A stretch of DNA of 64,000 bases from Hyphomicrobiales bacterium (GTDB taxonomy: Bacteria > Pseudomonadota > Alphaproteobacteria > Rhizobiales > Devosiaceae). The translations under genes and the position numbers were made by a program. Numbering within the stretch: position 1 is the first letter of the stretch; each line of letters starts with the position of its first letter. A model generated the notes under the pieces. The model did no database searches. It was not told where the DNA came from and saw only the letters and a program-made list of their open reading frames with translations. The DNA lies in assembly GCA_004144345.1 (NCBI GenBank), contig SEEL01000005.1, positions 1 to 64,000 of the forward strand, written 5' to 3'. Positions 55,959 to 64,000 of the stretch are shown here, piece by piece.

Positions 55959-58057
55959 CCGGCCCTTATCAGTGGCAGCGCAAGATCCTTGCGGAAGAGA
56001 TAGAGCAGGCCGCGGACGGCTTCGCCATGGGCACCGGTGAGGCCGGGATTGGCCGCCAGGATCGCCTTGGCGTCGCCATTGGCATATTCGAGCAGGTGGC
56101 GGTGCACGTCGGCGACGGCGAGGTGGTAGCCGGGCATGCCGGACTGGCGGGTGCCGAGGAGGTCGCCCTGGCCGCGCAGTTCGAGGTCGCGCTCGGCGAT
56201 GACAAAACCGTCCTCCGTCTCCTTGATGGTCTGCAGCCGCGCCTGCGCATTTTCCGACAGCGGCTCCTTGTAGAGCAGCAGGCAGGCTGAGCGCTGCGAA
56301 CCACGCCCGACGCGGCCGCGCAACTGGTGCAACTGGGCGAGGCCGAAGCGTTCGGCATGCTCAATGATCATGATGGTGGCGTTGGGGACGTCGACGCCGA
56401 CTTCGATGACGGTGGTGGCGACGAGGATCTTCACCTCGTTGCGCTGGAAACGGTCCATCGTCTCCTGCTTGGCGGCAGCCGACATGCGGCCATGGACCAG
56501 CGCCACCTGGTCGCCAAACACCCGCTTCAGTTCGGCAAAGCGATCCTCGGCCGACATGACGTCGAGCGCTTCGCTCTCCTCGACCAGCGGCGTCACCCAG
56601 AACGCCTGCGCGCCCTCGGCGATGCGCGCCTGTAGCCGGGCGATGACGCGGTCATATTCGTTGATCGACAGGACTGCGGTGTCGATCGGCTGCCGGCCGC
56701 GCGGCTTCTCGCTGAGGATGCTGACGGCCATGTCACCGAAATGGGTCAGCACCAGCGTGCGCGGGATCGGCGTCGCGGTCATGACCAGCAGATCGGCATG
56801 CTTGCCCTTGTCGCTGAGCGCCAGCCGCTGGGCGACACCGAAGCGATGCTGCTCATCGACCACGGTGAGGCCAAGATTCTGGAACTCGACGCCCGACTGG
56901 AACAGGGCATGGGTGCCGACGACGATGGTCGTTTCGCCCGAAGCGATGCCGGCGAGAATGGCGCGGCGCTCGGCGGCAGGTTGCTTGCCCGTCAGCAGCG
57001 CAATGCCGAGCCCGGCGGCGTCGGCAAGCGGCTTCAGTGTGCGAAAATGCTGCGCCGCCAACAGTTCGGTGGGCGACATCAGTGCCGATTGCGCGCCGCT
57101 TTCGGCCACCGCCGCCATCGCCATCAGCGCGACGACCGTCTTGCCGGCGCCGACGTCGCCCTGCAGCAGCCGCGACATGCGGGTGGGCGAGGCGAGATCG
57201 TCGCGGATGTGGTCGATAGCGAGCTGCTGGCCGCCGGTCAGCGCGAAGGGCAGGGCAGCCTCGACCCGGGCTGTGATCTCGCCGGTGAAGCTGCGCGCGA
57301 TGCCGCGGGCCGACACCAGCGTCGAGCGGACGATCAACAGCGCCAGCTGGCCGGCGAGATATTCGTCATAGGCGAGCCGCATCCGGGCGGGACCCCACAA
57401 CTCGCTATCGGCGGGTTCGGCCGGGGCGTGGACCTTGGTCATCGCCTCGCGGAAACTTGGCCAGCCGAATTGCTGGAGCCGCTCGGCCACGATCCACTCG
57501 GGCAAATCGGGCAGGGTCTCAAGCGTGGCGCGGACGAGCTTGGTCAGCGCCTTGGTAGTGAGGCCATGGGTGAGCGGATAGACCGGCTCAACCAGCGGCA
57601 TGGTCTCGAAATCGGCGACATCGACCACATAGTCGGGATGGGTGATCTGCTTGATGCCGTTGAAGATGCCGACGGTGCCCGAAACAAACCGTTCCTCGCC
57701 CTCCGGCAGCAGCTTTTCGACCCAATTGCCGTGCGACTTGAAATAGACGAGCTGGATTTCGCCGGTCTCGTCATGGGCCCAGATGCGATGCGGCTGGTTG
57801 GCCCGGCCACGCGGCGGCGGCAGATGATTGTCGATATGGAGCCGCAGCGTCGCCGTCTGCCCGACAATGGCGCCGGCAACGCCTTCCATGCGCCGGCGGT
57901 CGACGAGGCCGCTCGGCATGTGCATCAACAGGTCGAGCGCAATCGCCTCGCCCTCGGCGCCGAAGAAGCGGTCGAGCAGGGCGCCCAGCTGCGGCCCTAC
58001 GCCCTTGATCGAGCGGAGCGAGCGAAACAGCGGATCGAGGGCAGACGGACGCGCCAA
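55955..58057 (-). CDS. recG: ATP-dependent DNA helicase RecG
   Basis: The 700-residue helicase remodels stalled forks and Holliday junctions. An N-terminal wedge domain with OB fold (SIKGVGPQLGALLDRFFG at the start) is followed by superfamily 2 motor domains: Walker A GDVGAGKT near 300, DEQH box in VVDEQHRFG, TATPIPRTL as motif III, and QLRGRVGRGSQRS as motif VI. The start and length fit the family. Confidence 0.97.
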   Translation of the reverse strand: MARPSALDPLFRSLRSIKGVGPQLGALLDRFFGAEGEAIALDLLMHMPSGLVDRRRMEGVAGAIVGQTATLRLHIDNHLPPPRGRANQPHRIWAHDETGEIQLVYFKSHGNWVEKLLPEGEERFVSGTVGIFNGIKQITHPDYVVDVADFETMPLVEPVYPLTHGLTTKALTKLVRATLETLPDLPEWIVAERLQQFGWPSFREAMTKVHAPAEPADSELWGPARMRLAYDEYLAGQLALLIVRSTLVSARGIARSFTGEITARVEAALPFALTGGQQLAIDHIRDDLASPTRMSRLLQGDVGAGKTVVALMAMAAVAESGAQSALMSPTELLAAQHFRTLKPLADAAGLGIALLTGKQPAAERRAILAGIASGETTIVVGTHALFQSGVEFQNLGLTVVDEQHRFGVAQRLALSDKGKHADLLVMTATPIPRTLVLTHFGDMAVSILSEKPRGRQPIDTAVLSINEYDRVIARLQARIAEGAQAFWVTPLVEESEALDVMSAEDRFAELKRVFGDQVALVHGRMSAAAKQETMDRFQRNEVKILVATTVIEVGVDVPNATIMIIEHAERFGLAQLHQLRGRVGRGSQRSACLLLYKEPLSENAQARLQTIKETEDGFVIAERDLELRGQGDLLGTRQSGMPGYHLAVADVHRHLLEYANGDAKAILAANPGLTGAHGEAVRGLLYLFRKDLALPLIRAG

Positions 58058-58138
58058 GGGGATTCTCCGAAGCCAACACTATTCACTGCGGCCACAAGAG
58101 GATACATAGCAGGAACATTCCCCGAGACGACCCCGATC

Positions 58139-58423
58139 ATGGCCCCCCCAAAAGACGCCGGTGAAGACATTGCTATTCGCCGCCGCCGCATGCGCTACCG
58201 CGCCTGGCACCGTGGCACCAAGGAGATGGACCTTGTGCTGGGGCCGTTTGCCGATGCGCATCTCGACCTCTACGGCCCGCCGGAACTGGACCGCCTCGAA
58301 GCCCTTATGGATGAGGAAGACACCGACCTCCTCAAATGGGTGATGGGGCAGGAGCCATGCCCGCCCGACACCGACGCTGAACTGCTTGGCACCATCATTG
58401 CCTACCGATTGAAGACCCAATGA
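58139..58423 (+). CDS. sdhE: FAD assembly factor SdhE
   Basis: The 94-residue protein helps insert FAD into succinate dehydrogenase flavoprotein. The hallmark RGTKEMDLVLGPF (RGxxE) and RLEALMDEEDTDLLKWVMGQ are clear. The ATG is where the conserved family start begins; a very long frame upstream is only a shadow of recG. The stop overlaps the mfd start (ATGA). Confidence 0.94.
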   Translation: MAPPKDAGEDIAIRRRRMRYRAWHRGTKEMDLVLGPFADAHLDLYGPPELDRLEALMDEEDTDLLKWVMGQEPCPPDTDAELLGTIIAYRLKTQ

Positions 58424-61400
58424 CCGAACTCGCCCGCCCGACCCGCTCCATCGTCAATGTTCCCGACGGCATGCAGCCGACGGTGCTGTCGCGGCTCGTC
58501 GAGCAGCGGCTGAAGGACGATCCCGAAGCGCGCGTCGCCGCCGTGTTCGTGGCGCGCGACGGCCGCCGGCTGCAGCGCATGGAAGATGTGCTGCGCGCTA
58601 TGCTGCCCGGCCACACCATCCTGACGCTGCCGGCGTGGGACTGCCTGCCCTATGACCGCGTGTCGCCCAATGGCGTGACCATCGCCGCCCGCATGACGAC
58701 CATTTCGGCGCTCGCCGATCCGTCGACCAGGGGCGCCATCGTCCTGACGGCAGTCAATGCGCTGATCCAGAAGCTGCCGCCGCTCGATGTCGTCGCCGGC
58801 ATGAGCTTTGCCGCCAAATCGGGGCAGGTGGTCGATAGCGAAAAGCTGATCCTCTGGGCCTCGCTCAATGGCTATTTGCGCGTGCCAACCGTGCGGGAGC
58901 AGGGCGAATATGCCGTGCGCGGCGGCCTCGTCGATTTGTTCCCGGCCAGCATGGATGCGCCGCTACGCTTCGACTTCTTCGGCAAGTCGCTCGAGACCAT
59001 CCGCAGCTTCGATCCTGAAACGCAGCGCTCGACCGGCACGCTCAAATCCATCGCGCTCGCGCCGATGAGCGAAGTGCTGCTCAACGACGAAACCATCAAG
59101 CGCTTCCGCGCCCGCTACACGGCGGCGTTCGGCGGCAACACGGTTGACGATCCGTTGTATGGCGCGATCAGCGCCGGGCAGCGCTTCCCCGGCCTCGAGC
59201 ACTGGCTGGCCTTCTTCTACGAGCATCTCGACCGGCTCTCCGACTACACCGGTGATGCGCCCTTCGTGTTCGACGATCAGGCCAAGGAGGCATTTTCCGA
59301 CCGCCAGGCGCAGATCAAGGACTATTACGAGGCGCGCGAGACGGCGCGGACCGACAAGAAACTGGCGGCGGCTGGCGCACCCTATAAGCCCGTTCCACCC
59401 GACCAGCTTTACGAGGTCGAGGGCCAGCCCTACCAATTGGGCGAGGCGCAGGCGATCCAGCTTTCGGCCTTTGCGCATCCCGACGAGACCCGCACGGAGG
59501 ACGCCGGCGGGCGGCTCGGGCACAATTTCGCGGCCGAACGGCAGGCCGCCGACACCAATCTGTTCGAGGCCGTGGTCGCCCGCCTCAAGGGCGACAGCGC
59601 GAAGAAGCGGCACACTGTCGTCGCCTGCTGGTCGGACGGTTCGCGCGACCGCATGGCGCAATTGCTGGGCGACCACGGGCTGCGCAATCCGCGCATGGCC
59701 GAGAACTGGGGCGATGCCATCACCACCTCGCCGAACGTCTCGGCGCTGGTGGTGCTGCCGCTCGAATCCGGCTTCGAGACCGACGACCTCGTCGTCCTCT
59801 CCGAACAGGACATTCTGGGCGAACGCCTGCTGCGCCCGCAGCGCCGCAAGAGGGCGTCGGATGCCCTGACCGAGGCCACCAGCCTCGCGGCCAACGATCT
59901 CGTCGTCCATGTCGATCATGGCATCGGTCGCTTCCTCGGTTTGAAGCAGATCGACGCCCTCGGCGCGCCGCATGATTGCGTCGAGATCCAATACGCCAAC
60001 GACACCAAGCTTTATCTGCCGGTCGAGAACATCGAACTGTTGAGCCGTTATGGCTCGGACGGCAGCGACGTCGAACTCGACAAGCTGGGCGGCGTCGCCT
60101 GGCAGGCCAAGAAAGCCAAGCTCAAGAAGCGCATCCGCGACATGGCGGAGCAACTGATCAAGATCGCGGCACAGCGCCTGATGGTGAAGGCCGATCCGGT
60201 CGACATCAACACCGGCGCCTATGACGAGTTCGCGGCGCGCTTCCCCTATGACGAGACCGAGGACCAGCTGACCGCCATTTCGGCGATCTTCGACGATCTG
60301 ACGCAGGGCAAGGTCATGGACCGGCTGGTCTGCGGCGACGTCGGCTTCGGCAAGACCGAAGTGGCGTTGCGCGCCGCCTATGCGGTGGCGATGTCGGGCA
60401 AGCAGGTGGCGGTGGTGGTGCCGACGACACTGCTCAGCCGGCAGCATTTCCGCACCTTCAAGGAGCGCTTCAACGGCCTGCCGGTGAATGTGCGCCAGGC
60501 GTCGCGCCTCGTCGCCGCGGCCGAGCTCAAGGAGACCAAGGAGGGCATCGCCAACGGCAAGATCGACATCGTCGTCGGCACGCATGCGCTGCTGTCGAAG
60601 TCGGTCGAGTTCAAGAATCTCGGCCTCCTCATCATCGATGAAGAACAGCATTTCGGTGTCGCCCATAAGGAGCGGCTCAAGGAGATGCGCGGCAACATCC
60701 ATGTGCTGACGCTAACGGCGACGCCGATCCCGCGCACGTTGCAGTTGGCGCTGACGGGCGTGCGCGACCTGTCGCTGCTGGCGACGCCGCCGGTCGACCG
60801 CCTTGCCATCCGCACCTTCATCTCGCCCTTCGATCCGATCTCGATCCGCGAGGCGCTGCTGCGCGAAAAATATCGTGGCGGGCAGGCGTTCTATGTCGTG
60901 CCGCGGATCAAGGACCAGCCCGACATCGCCGAATTCCTGCGCGAGAACGTGCCCGAGATCAGCTTCGTCATCGCCAATGGCCAGATGCCGCCGGGCGAGC
61001 TCGACGACATCATGAACAATTTCTACGACGGCAAATTCGACGTGCTGCTGGCGACGACGATCGTCGAATCCGGCCTCGATATTCCGAACGCCAACACACT
61101 GGTCGTGCATCACGCCGACCATTTCGGCCTCGCCCAGCTCTACCAGATCCGCGGCCGCATCGGCCGGTCGAAGCAACGCGCCTATGCGCTGTTCACCGTG
61201 CCGCCAGCGCGCAAGCTCACCGATACGGCCGAGCGGCGGCTCGGCGTGCTGCAGTCACTTGAATCGCTCGGTGCCGGCTTCCAGCTCGCGAGCCACGACC
61301 TCGATATTCGCGGCGCCGGTAACCTCCTCGGCGAGGAGCAGTCGGGCCACATTAAGGAAGTCGGCTTCGAGCTCTACCAGGCGATGCTGGAAGAGGCGGT

Positions 61401-61908
61401 GGCCAACCTCAAGGAAGGCGGCGACGGCTATGGCGAGGAGGCGGGCGAGTGGAGCCCGCAGATTTCGCTCGGCATGCCGGTGATGATCCCCGAGCCCTAT
61501 GTGCCGGACCTCCAGGTGCGCATGCAGCTCTATCGCCAGTTGGGCGAACTGAAAGATGCACGCGAGATCGATGCGGCCGGCGCCGAACTGATCGACCGTT
61601 TCGGCCCGCTGCCGGAAGAAGTCGAGGCGCTGCTCAAGGTGATTCTGGTCAAGGCGCTCTGCCGTGCGGCCAATGTCGAAAAGGTGGAAGCCGGCCCGAA
61701 AGGCGCGGTAGTTACCTTGCGCCACAACGAGTTCCCCAACCCGGCGGGGCTCGTTCAGATGGTCAGCGACCCGGGCATGGCGGTGCGGCTCAAGCCCGAT
61801 CAAAAGCTGGTGTTCTCGCGCGACTGGCCGAACGCCGCGTCTCGCCTCAAGGGCACCGCCGCGATCCTCAACCGCATGGCCAAGCTCGCTGCCGCCGTGG
61901 CCGCCTGA
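58420..61908 (+). CDS. mfd: Transcription-repair coupling factor Mfd
   Basis: The 1162-residue translocase removes RNA polymerase stalled at DNA lesions and recruits UvrA. Seen in order: the UvrB-like N-terminal part (LTLPAWDCLPYDRVSPNG near 65), the CarD/RID polymerase-binding domain (DLVVHVDHGIGRFLGL near 495), the RecG-like motor with GDVGFGKTEVA near 645 and DEEQHFG, TLTATPIPRTL, and QIRGRIGRSKQRAYA, and a C-terminal TRCF domain. The pairing with sdhE is tight. Confidence 0.97.
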   Translation: MTELARPTRSIVNVPDGMQPTVLSRLVEQRLKDDPEARVAAVFVARDGRRLQRMEDVLRAMLPGHTILTLPAWDCLPYDRVSPNGVTIAARMTTISALADPSTRGAIVLTAVNALIQKLPPLDVVAGMSFAAKSGQVVDSEKLILWASLNGYLRVPTVREQGEYAVRGGLVDLFPASMDAPLRFDFFGKSLETIRSFDPETQRSTGTLKSIALAPMSEVLLNDETIKRFRARYTAAFGGNTVDDPLYGAISAGQRFPGLEHWLAFFYEHLDRLSDYTGDAPFVFDDQAKEAFSDRQAQIKDYYEARETARTDKKLAAAGAPYKPVPPDQLYEVEGQPYQLGEAQAIQLSAFAHPDETRTEDAGGRLGHNFAAERQAADTNLFEAVVARLKGDSAKKRHTVVACWSDGSRDRMAQLLGDHGLRNPRMAENWGDAITTSPNVSALVVLPLESGFETDDLVVLSEQDILGERLLRPQRRKRASDALTEATSLAANDLVVHVDHGIGRFLGLKQIDALGAPHDCVEIQYANDTKLYLPVENIELLSRYGSDGSDVELDKLGGVAWQAKKAKLKKRIRDMAEQLIKIAAQRLMVKADPVDINTGAYDEFAARFPYDETEDQLTAISAIFDDLTQGKVMDRLVCGDVGFGKTEVALRAAYAVAMSGKQVAVVVPTTLLSRQHFRTFKERFNGLPVNVRQASRLVAAAELKETKEGIANGKIDIVVGTHALLSKSVEFKNLGLLIIDEEQHFGVAHKERLKEMRGNIHVLTLTATPIPRTLQLALTGVRDLSLLATPPVDRLAIRTFISPFDPISIREALLREKYRGGQAFYVVPRIKDQPDIAEFLRENVPEISFVIANGQMPPGELDDIMNNFYDGKFDVLLATTIVESGLDIPNANTLVVHHADHFGLAQLYQIRGRIGRSKQRAYALFTVPPARKLTDTAERRLGVLQSLESLGAGFQLASHDLDIRGAGNLLGEEQSGHIKEVGFELYQAMLEEAVANLKEGGDGYGEEAGEWSPQISLGMPVMIPEPYVPDLQVRMQLYRQLGELKDAREIDAAGAELIDRFGPLPEEVEALLKVILVKALCRAANVEKVEAGPKGAVVTLRHNEFPNPAGLVQMVSDPGMAVRLKPDQKLVFSRDWPNAASRLKGTAAILNRMAKLAAAVAA

Positions 61909-61923
61909 GCCTTCCACAATTCG

Positions 61924-61950
61924 CCCGGCGGGGGTCAAAATACCGCCGGG
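61924..61950 (+). terminator. Hairpin after mfd
   Basis: Eight-base arms CCCGGCGG and CCGCCGGG with an 11-base loop lie 16 bases after the mfd stop. No T-tract follows, so it is only a possible factor-assisted terminator. Bases 61951-62140 show nothing further that I can name and probably carry the promoter of the next gene. Confidence 0.5.
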
Positions 61951-62140
61951 AATCTCGTGCAGGTTCCGTGCATCAACCGCAGCGCGGACGATCCGCTTGC
62001 AGCAGGGCAACAGCGGTCCGGAGAAACGTTTGGAAAGCCTTCCCGGTCATGTTATTGCCCGAATTCGCCCATTGAAGGGCTGCAAATCGCCAAGGTGGCC
62101 GCAGAGCCACCGGATCGCTCGGGAACCCCAAGGAAATTCG

Positions 62141-62827
62141 ATGTCTCTGAAATCGCTTCTTGCTACCGGCCTGACCTTTGTCGCGTTGGCGCTTCCGATG
62201 AGCGCCTTTGCGCAGGACGCAGCGGCCCCGGCCGGCACCAGCGAGCAGCCGGTCGTTTCGCCGTCCGGCGAGGCCGGCACGCCGACCGCCGCCGGCACGC
62301 AGCAGAACTGGCTGAAGATCTGCGACCCGCTCCAGGACGGCAAGCGCGCCTGCATCATGCGCCAGGTCGTGGTGACCTCGAACAACCAGTTCCTCGCCTC
62401 GTTCCTGCTGCGTGACGATCCGGGCCAGGAGAGCCGCCTGCTCGCCGTCGCCGCGGTACCGCTCGGCGTGCTGCTGCCCTTCGGCGTGACTTGGCAGATC
62501 GACGGCGGCAAGCCGATCCGCGTGCCCTACATGCTGTGCGATCCCCAGTCCTGCGCCACGCAGCTGGTGATCAACGAAGCCTATGTGAACAGCCTCAAGA
62601 AGGGCGGCAAGCTCACCCTCACCGCCAAGAACCGCAAGAACGAAGATCTGACGATCACCATCAACCTCGCCGGCTTCACCGCCGTCTATGATGGCGAAGC
62701 GGCGCTCACCTTCGACGAATTCGCCAAGAACGCCTCGGGCGAAGCGGCCCTCGAAAAGATCCTGCAGGATCGCGCCGAAGCGACCCGCCAGAAGCTCGGC
62801 GGCGAAGCGGCCCCGGCGACGCCGTAA
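62141..62827 (+). CDS. Invasion-associated locus B (IalB) family protein
   Basis: The 228-residue exported protein has a signal peptide (to about residue 24, SAFA-QDAA). An Ala/Pro/Thr-rich stretch is followed by an IalB domain: NWLKICDPLQDGKRACIMRQ, LPFGVTWQIDGGKPIRVPYM and CDPQSCATQLVI, with four cysteines likely in two disulfides. In Bartonella IalB supports invasion of red cells; in free-living relatives these are general envelope proteins of unknown role. Confidence 0.92.
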   Translation: MSLKSLLATGLTFVALALPMSAFAQDAAAPAGTSEQPVVSPSGEAGTPTAAGTQQNWLKICDPLQDGKRACIMRQVVVTSNNQFLASFLLRDDPGQESRLLAVAAVPLGVLLPFGVTWQIDGGKPIRVPYMLCDPQSCATQLVINEAYVNSLKKGGKLTLTAKNRKNEDLTITINLAGFTAVYDGEAALTFDEFAKNASGEAALEKILQDRAEATRQKLGGEAAPATP

Positions 62828-62851
62828 GGCGCTCGACCGATGTGAAATGCG

Positions 62852-62880
62852 AAGGGCGCCCTCGGGCGCCCTTTCTTTTT
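62852..62880 (+). terminator. Strong intrinsic terminator after the ialB-like gene
   Basis: A 9-base perfect stem (AAGGGCGCC/GGCGCCCTT) with a CTCG loop is followed by TCTTTTT. It lies 24 bases after the stop and 5 bases from the convergent hydroxylase stop. Confidence 0.9.
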
Positions 62881-62884
62881 GTGT

Positions 62885-64000
62885 TCAGCGGACGCCCATG
62901 CCGACGTCGAAGGCGGCCTTGCGTAGCGGTGGCAGAAGCTTGAGCGCCCACAGCCCCCCGGCGCGCATCGCCTGGGCCGGCAGGAAATCGGCCAGCAGCG
63001 AGCGGAACAGCGTATCGACGACAACGCCGGTGCGGGCGAGGTCGCCGGCGCGGCGGCGTGCATAATCCTCCGACACCCGCCGGGCAAAGCCGGGCTGGCC
63101 CAGATCGGTCGCCGCGAGCGAGGCAGCGAGGTCGGCCACGTCGCGGAGCCCGAGATTGAGGCCCTGTGCGCCGATGGGCGGGAAGGCGTGGGCGGATTCG
63201 CCCACCAGCACGACGCCGTCCTTGCCCGCGATATCAACGCTGAGCGTCGAGAGCAGGAACATATGCGCGGGCGTCAGCAGTTCGATGGCGCCGAACAGGC
63301 GCTGCGATTTCTCGCGGAACAGCGCGGCCATCTGTTCCTTGCTGCCCTCCTGCACGGCCTTCAGCGTATCGCGCTCGTCGATCCAGACGAGATTGGCGCG
63401 GTTGCCCCCGGCCGGGACCAGCGTGAACGGGCCATTCTCATAGTGGAACTCGATCGAGGCACCGCCGATGGGGCGCTCGAGCCCGAGGTCACAGACCAGC
63501 GCCGCCTGCGTAAAACCGTTCTCGCGCGCCCGGAAGCCGGCGCTTTCGCGGACGCGGGATTTCTTGCCGTCGGCGCCCACGACCAAGGCGGCGGTAAGCG
63601 TCTCGCCATTGCCCAGCTTCAGCGTCGAGCTGTCGTCGCCGATGCTGAGATCATCGAGCGTCGTCTCGATGGTGCGCAGCCTGGGCAGGCCCGAGCGGGC
63701 CGCCTCGAAGGCTTCCGCCAGCTTCACATTGGGGAAATTCCAGCCGAACGCCGAGAGGCCGATCTCGGCACTGTCGAACAGCGTTTCGGGCGCCCGGATC
63801 AGCCGCGGCGTCATGTCGATGATGCGGATCTGCGTCAGCGGATGGCCGATCGAGGCCGGTTCGGTCACCAGCCCCGCCGATTGCAGATATTCCACCGAGG
63901 GCAGCATCAGCGCCGAGGTGCGACGGTCCGGTGGCCCCTTGGGCACGAGATGGATGGTGTCGAGCCCCGCCCGGGCGACGGCGACGGCCGCCGCGAGACC
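62885..64000 (-). CDS. UbiH/UbiF/COQ6-type FAD-dependent hydroxylase (5' end cut by the window)
   Basis: The visible 372 codons are open to the window edge, so the start and the first FAD-binding loop (GxGxxG) are outside; the frame reads LAAAVAVARAGLDTIHLVPK at the edge, typical just after that loop. Further on are RTSALMLPSVEYLQSAGL, a DG motif in VVGADGKKSRVRE and the second FAD motif GESAHAFPPIGAQGLNLGLRD. Such enzymes hydroxylate the ubiquinone ring, and which position cannot be read from sequence. A GTG at 63946 is not the true start. Confidence 0.93.
   Translation of the reverse strand, partial: GLAAAVAVARAGLDTIHLVPKGPPDRRTSALMLPSVEYLQSAGLVTEPASIGHPLTQIRIIDMTPRLIRAPETLFDSAEIGLSAFGWNFPNVKLAEAFEAARSGLPRLRTIETTLDDLSIGDDSSTLKLGNGETLTAALVVGADGKKSRVRESAGFRARENGFTQAALVCDLGLERPIGGASIEFHYENGPFTLVPAGGNRANLVWIDERDTLKAVQEGSKEQMAALFREKSQRLFGAIELLTPAHMFLLSTLSVDIAGKDGVVLVGESAHAFPPIGAQGLNLGLRDVADLAASLAATDLGQPGFARRVSEDYARRRAGDLARTGVVVDTLFRSLLADFLPAQAMRAGGLWALKLLPPLRKAAFDVGMGVR

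Noticed and set aside
58963-60702. 579-codon minus-strand frame opposite mfd, and similar long frames opposite rne, sufB and P450
   Set aside because: All are antisense shadows of well-identified genes.

Overview
The window is a GC-rich, gene-dense bacterial chromosome segment. It most likely comes from an alphaproteobacterium of the Hyphomicrobiales (Rhizobiales). The evidence is the set of lineage-typical genes and neighbourhoods: an NDUFA12-type complex I accessory protein next to a DUF2155 protein, aroQ-accB-accC, rne divergent from amidase-mrcA-prfB, a long SUF operon, sdhE-mfd and an IalB-family protein. A Devosia-like genus is a guess from the overall flavour; the sequence alone does not prove it.

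Layout. 1-2.5 kb: a visibly less GC-rich two-gene cassette of a large ATPase and an HNH endonuclease, resembling the Septu (PtuA/PtuB) anti-phage system. The 5' end of the HNH gene looks frameshifted. 2.5-9.7 kb: B12-dependent ribonucleotide reductase nrdJ with a candidate NrdR-type promoter, a cytochrome P450 and a penicillin-binding-like serine hydrolase. 9.7-16.2 kb: a secreted caspase-like/TPR protein, NDUFA12, DUF2155, a degenerate nuclease-fold protein, an ArsR-SRPBCC-GyrI-SDR operon and aat. 16.2-24 kb: a YbbA/YbbP-like ABC exporter, a 463-bp element (a GIY-YIG gene between 41-bp inverted repeats) wedged between two stop codons, accC-accB-aroQ and a DsbA-like oxidase. 24-29.4 kb: an aminotransferase, a coiled-coil protein, a VOC protein with a WYL regulator, and rne.

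29.9-40 kb: an amidase, PBP1A, a catalytically degenerate peptide-deformylase-like gene that seems to start at CTG, then an accessory stretch. That stretch holds a putative outer-membrane barrel, a curlin-repeat (amyloid) protein and a divergent PAS/LuxR regulator, and is followed by prfB with its programmed +1 frameshift. 40-47.5 kb: an M23 peptidase, bcp, a large AsmA-like protein, tyrS and a hydrolase. 47.5-55.6 kb: a SUF Fe-S operon (desulfurase, sufB, a cupin, sufC, sufD, sufS, sufT, sufA) behind a 27-bp dyad operator and tied together by GTGA/ATGA overlaps. 55.6-64 kb: recG with a small partner, sdhE-mfd, an ialB-like gene and a UbiH-type hydroxylase cut by the window edge.

Most of the window is core housekeeping. 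The most interesting accessory parts are the Septu-like cassette with its broken HNH start, the curlin/LuxR locus, the repeat-bracketed GIY-YIG element, the degenerate deformylase and nuclease paralogues, and the cupin inside the SUF operon. No tRNA, rRNA, CRISPR array or transposase was seen.
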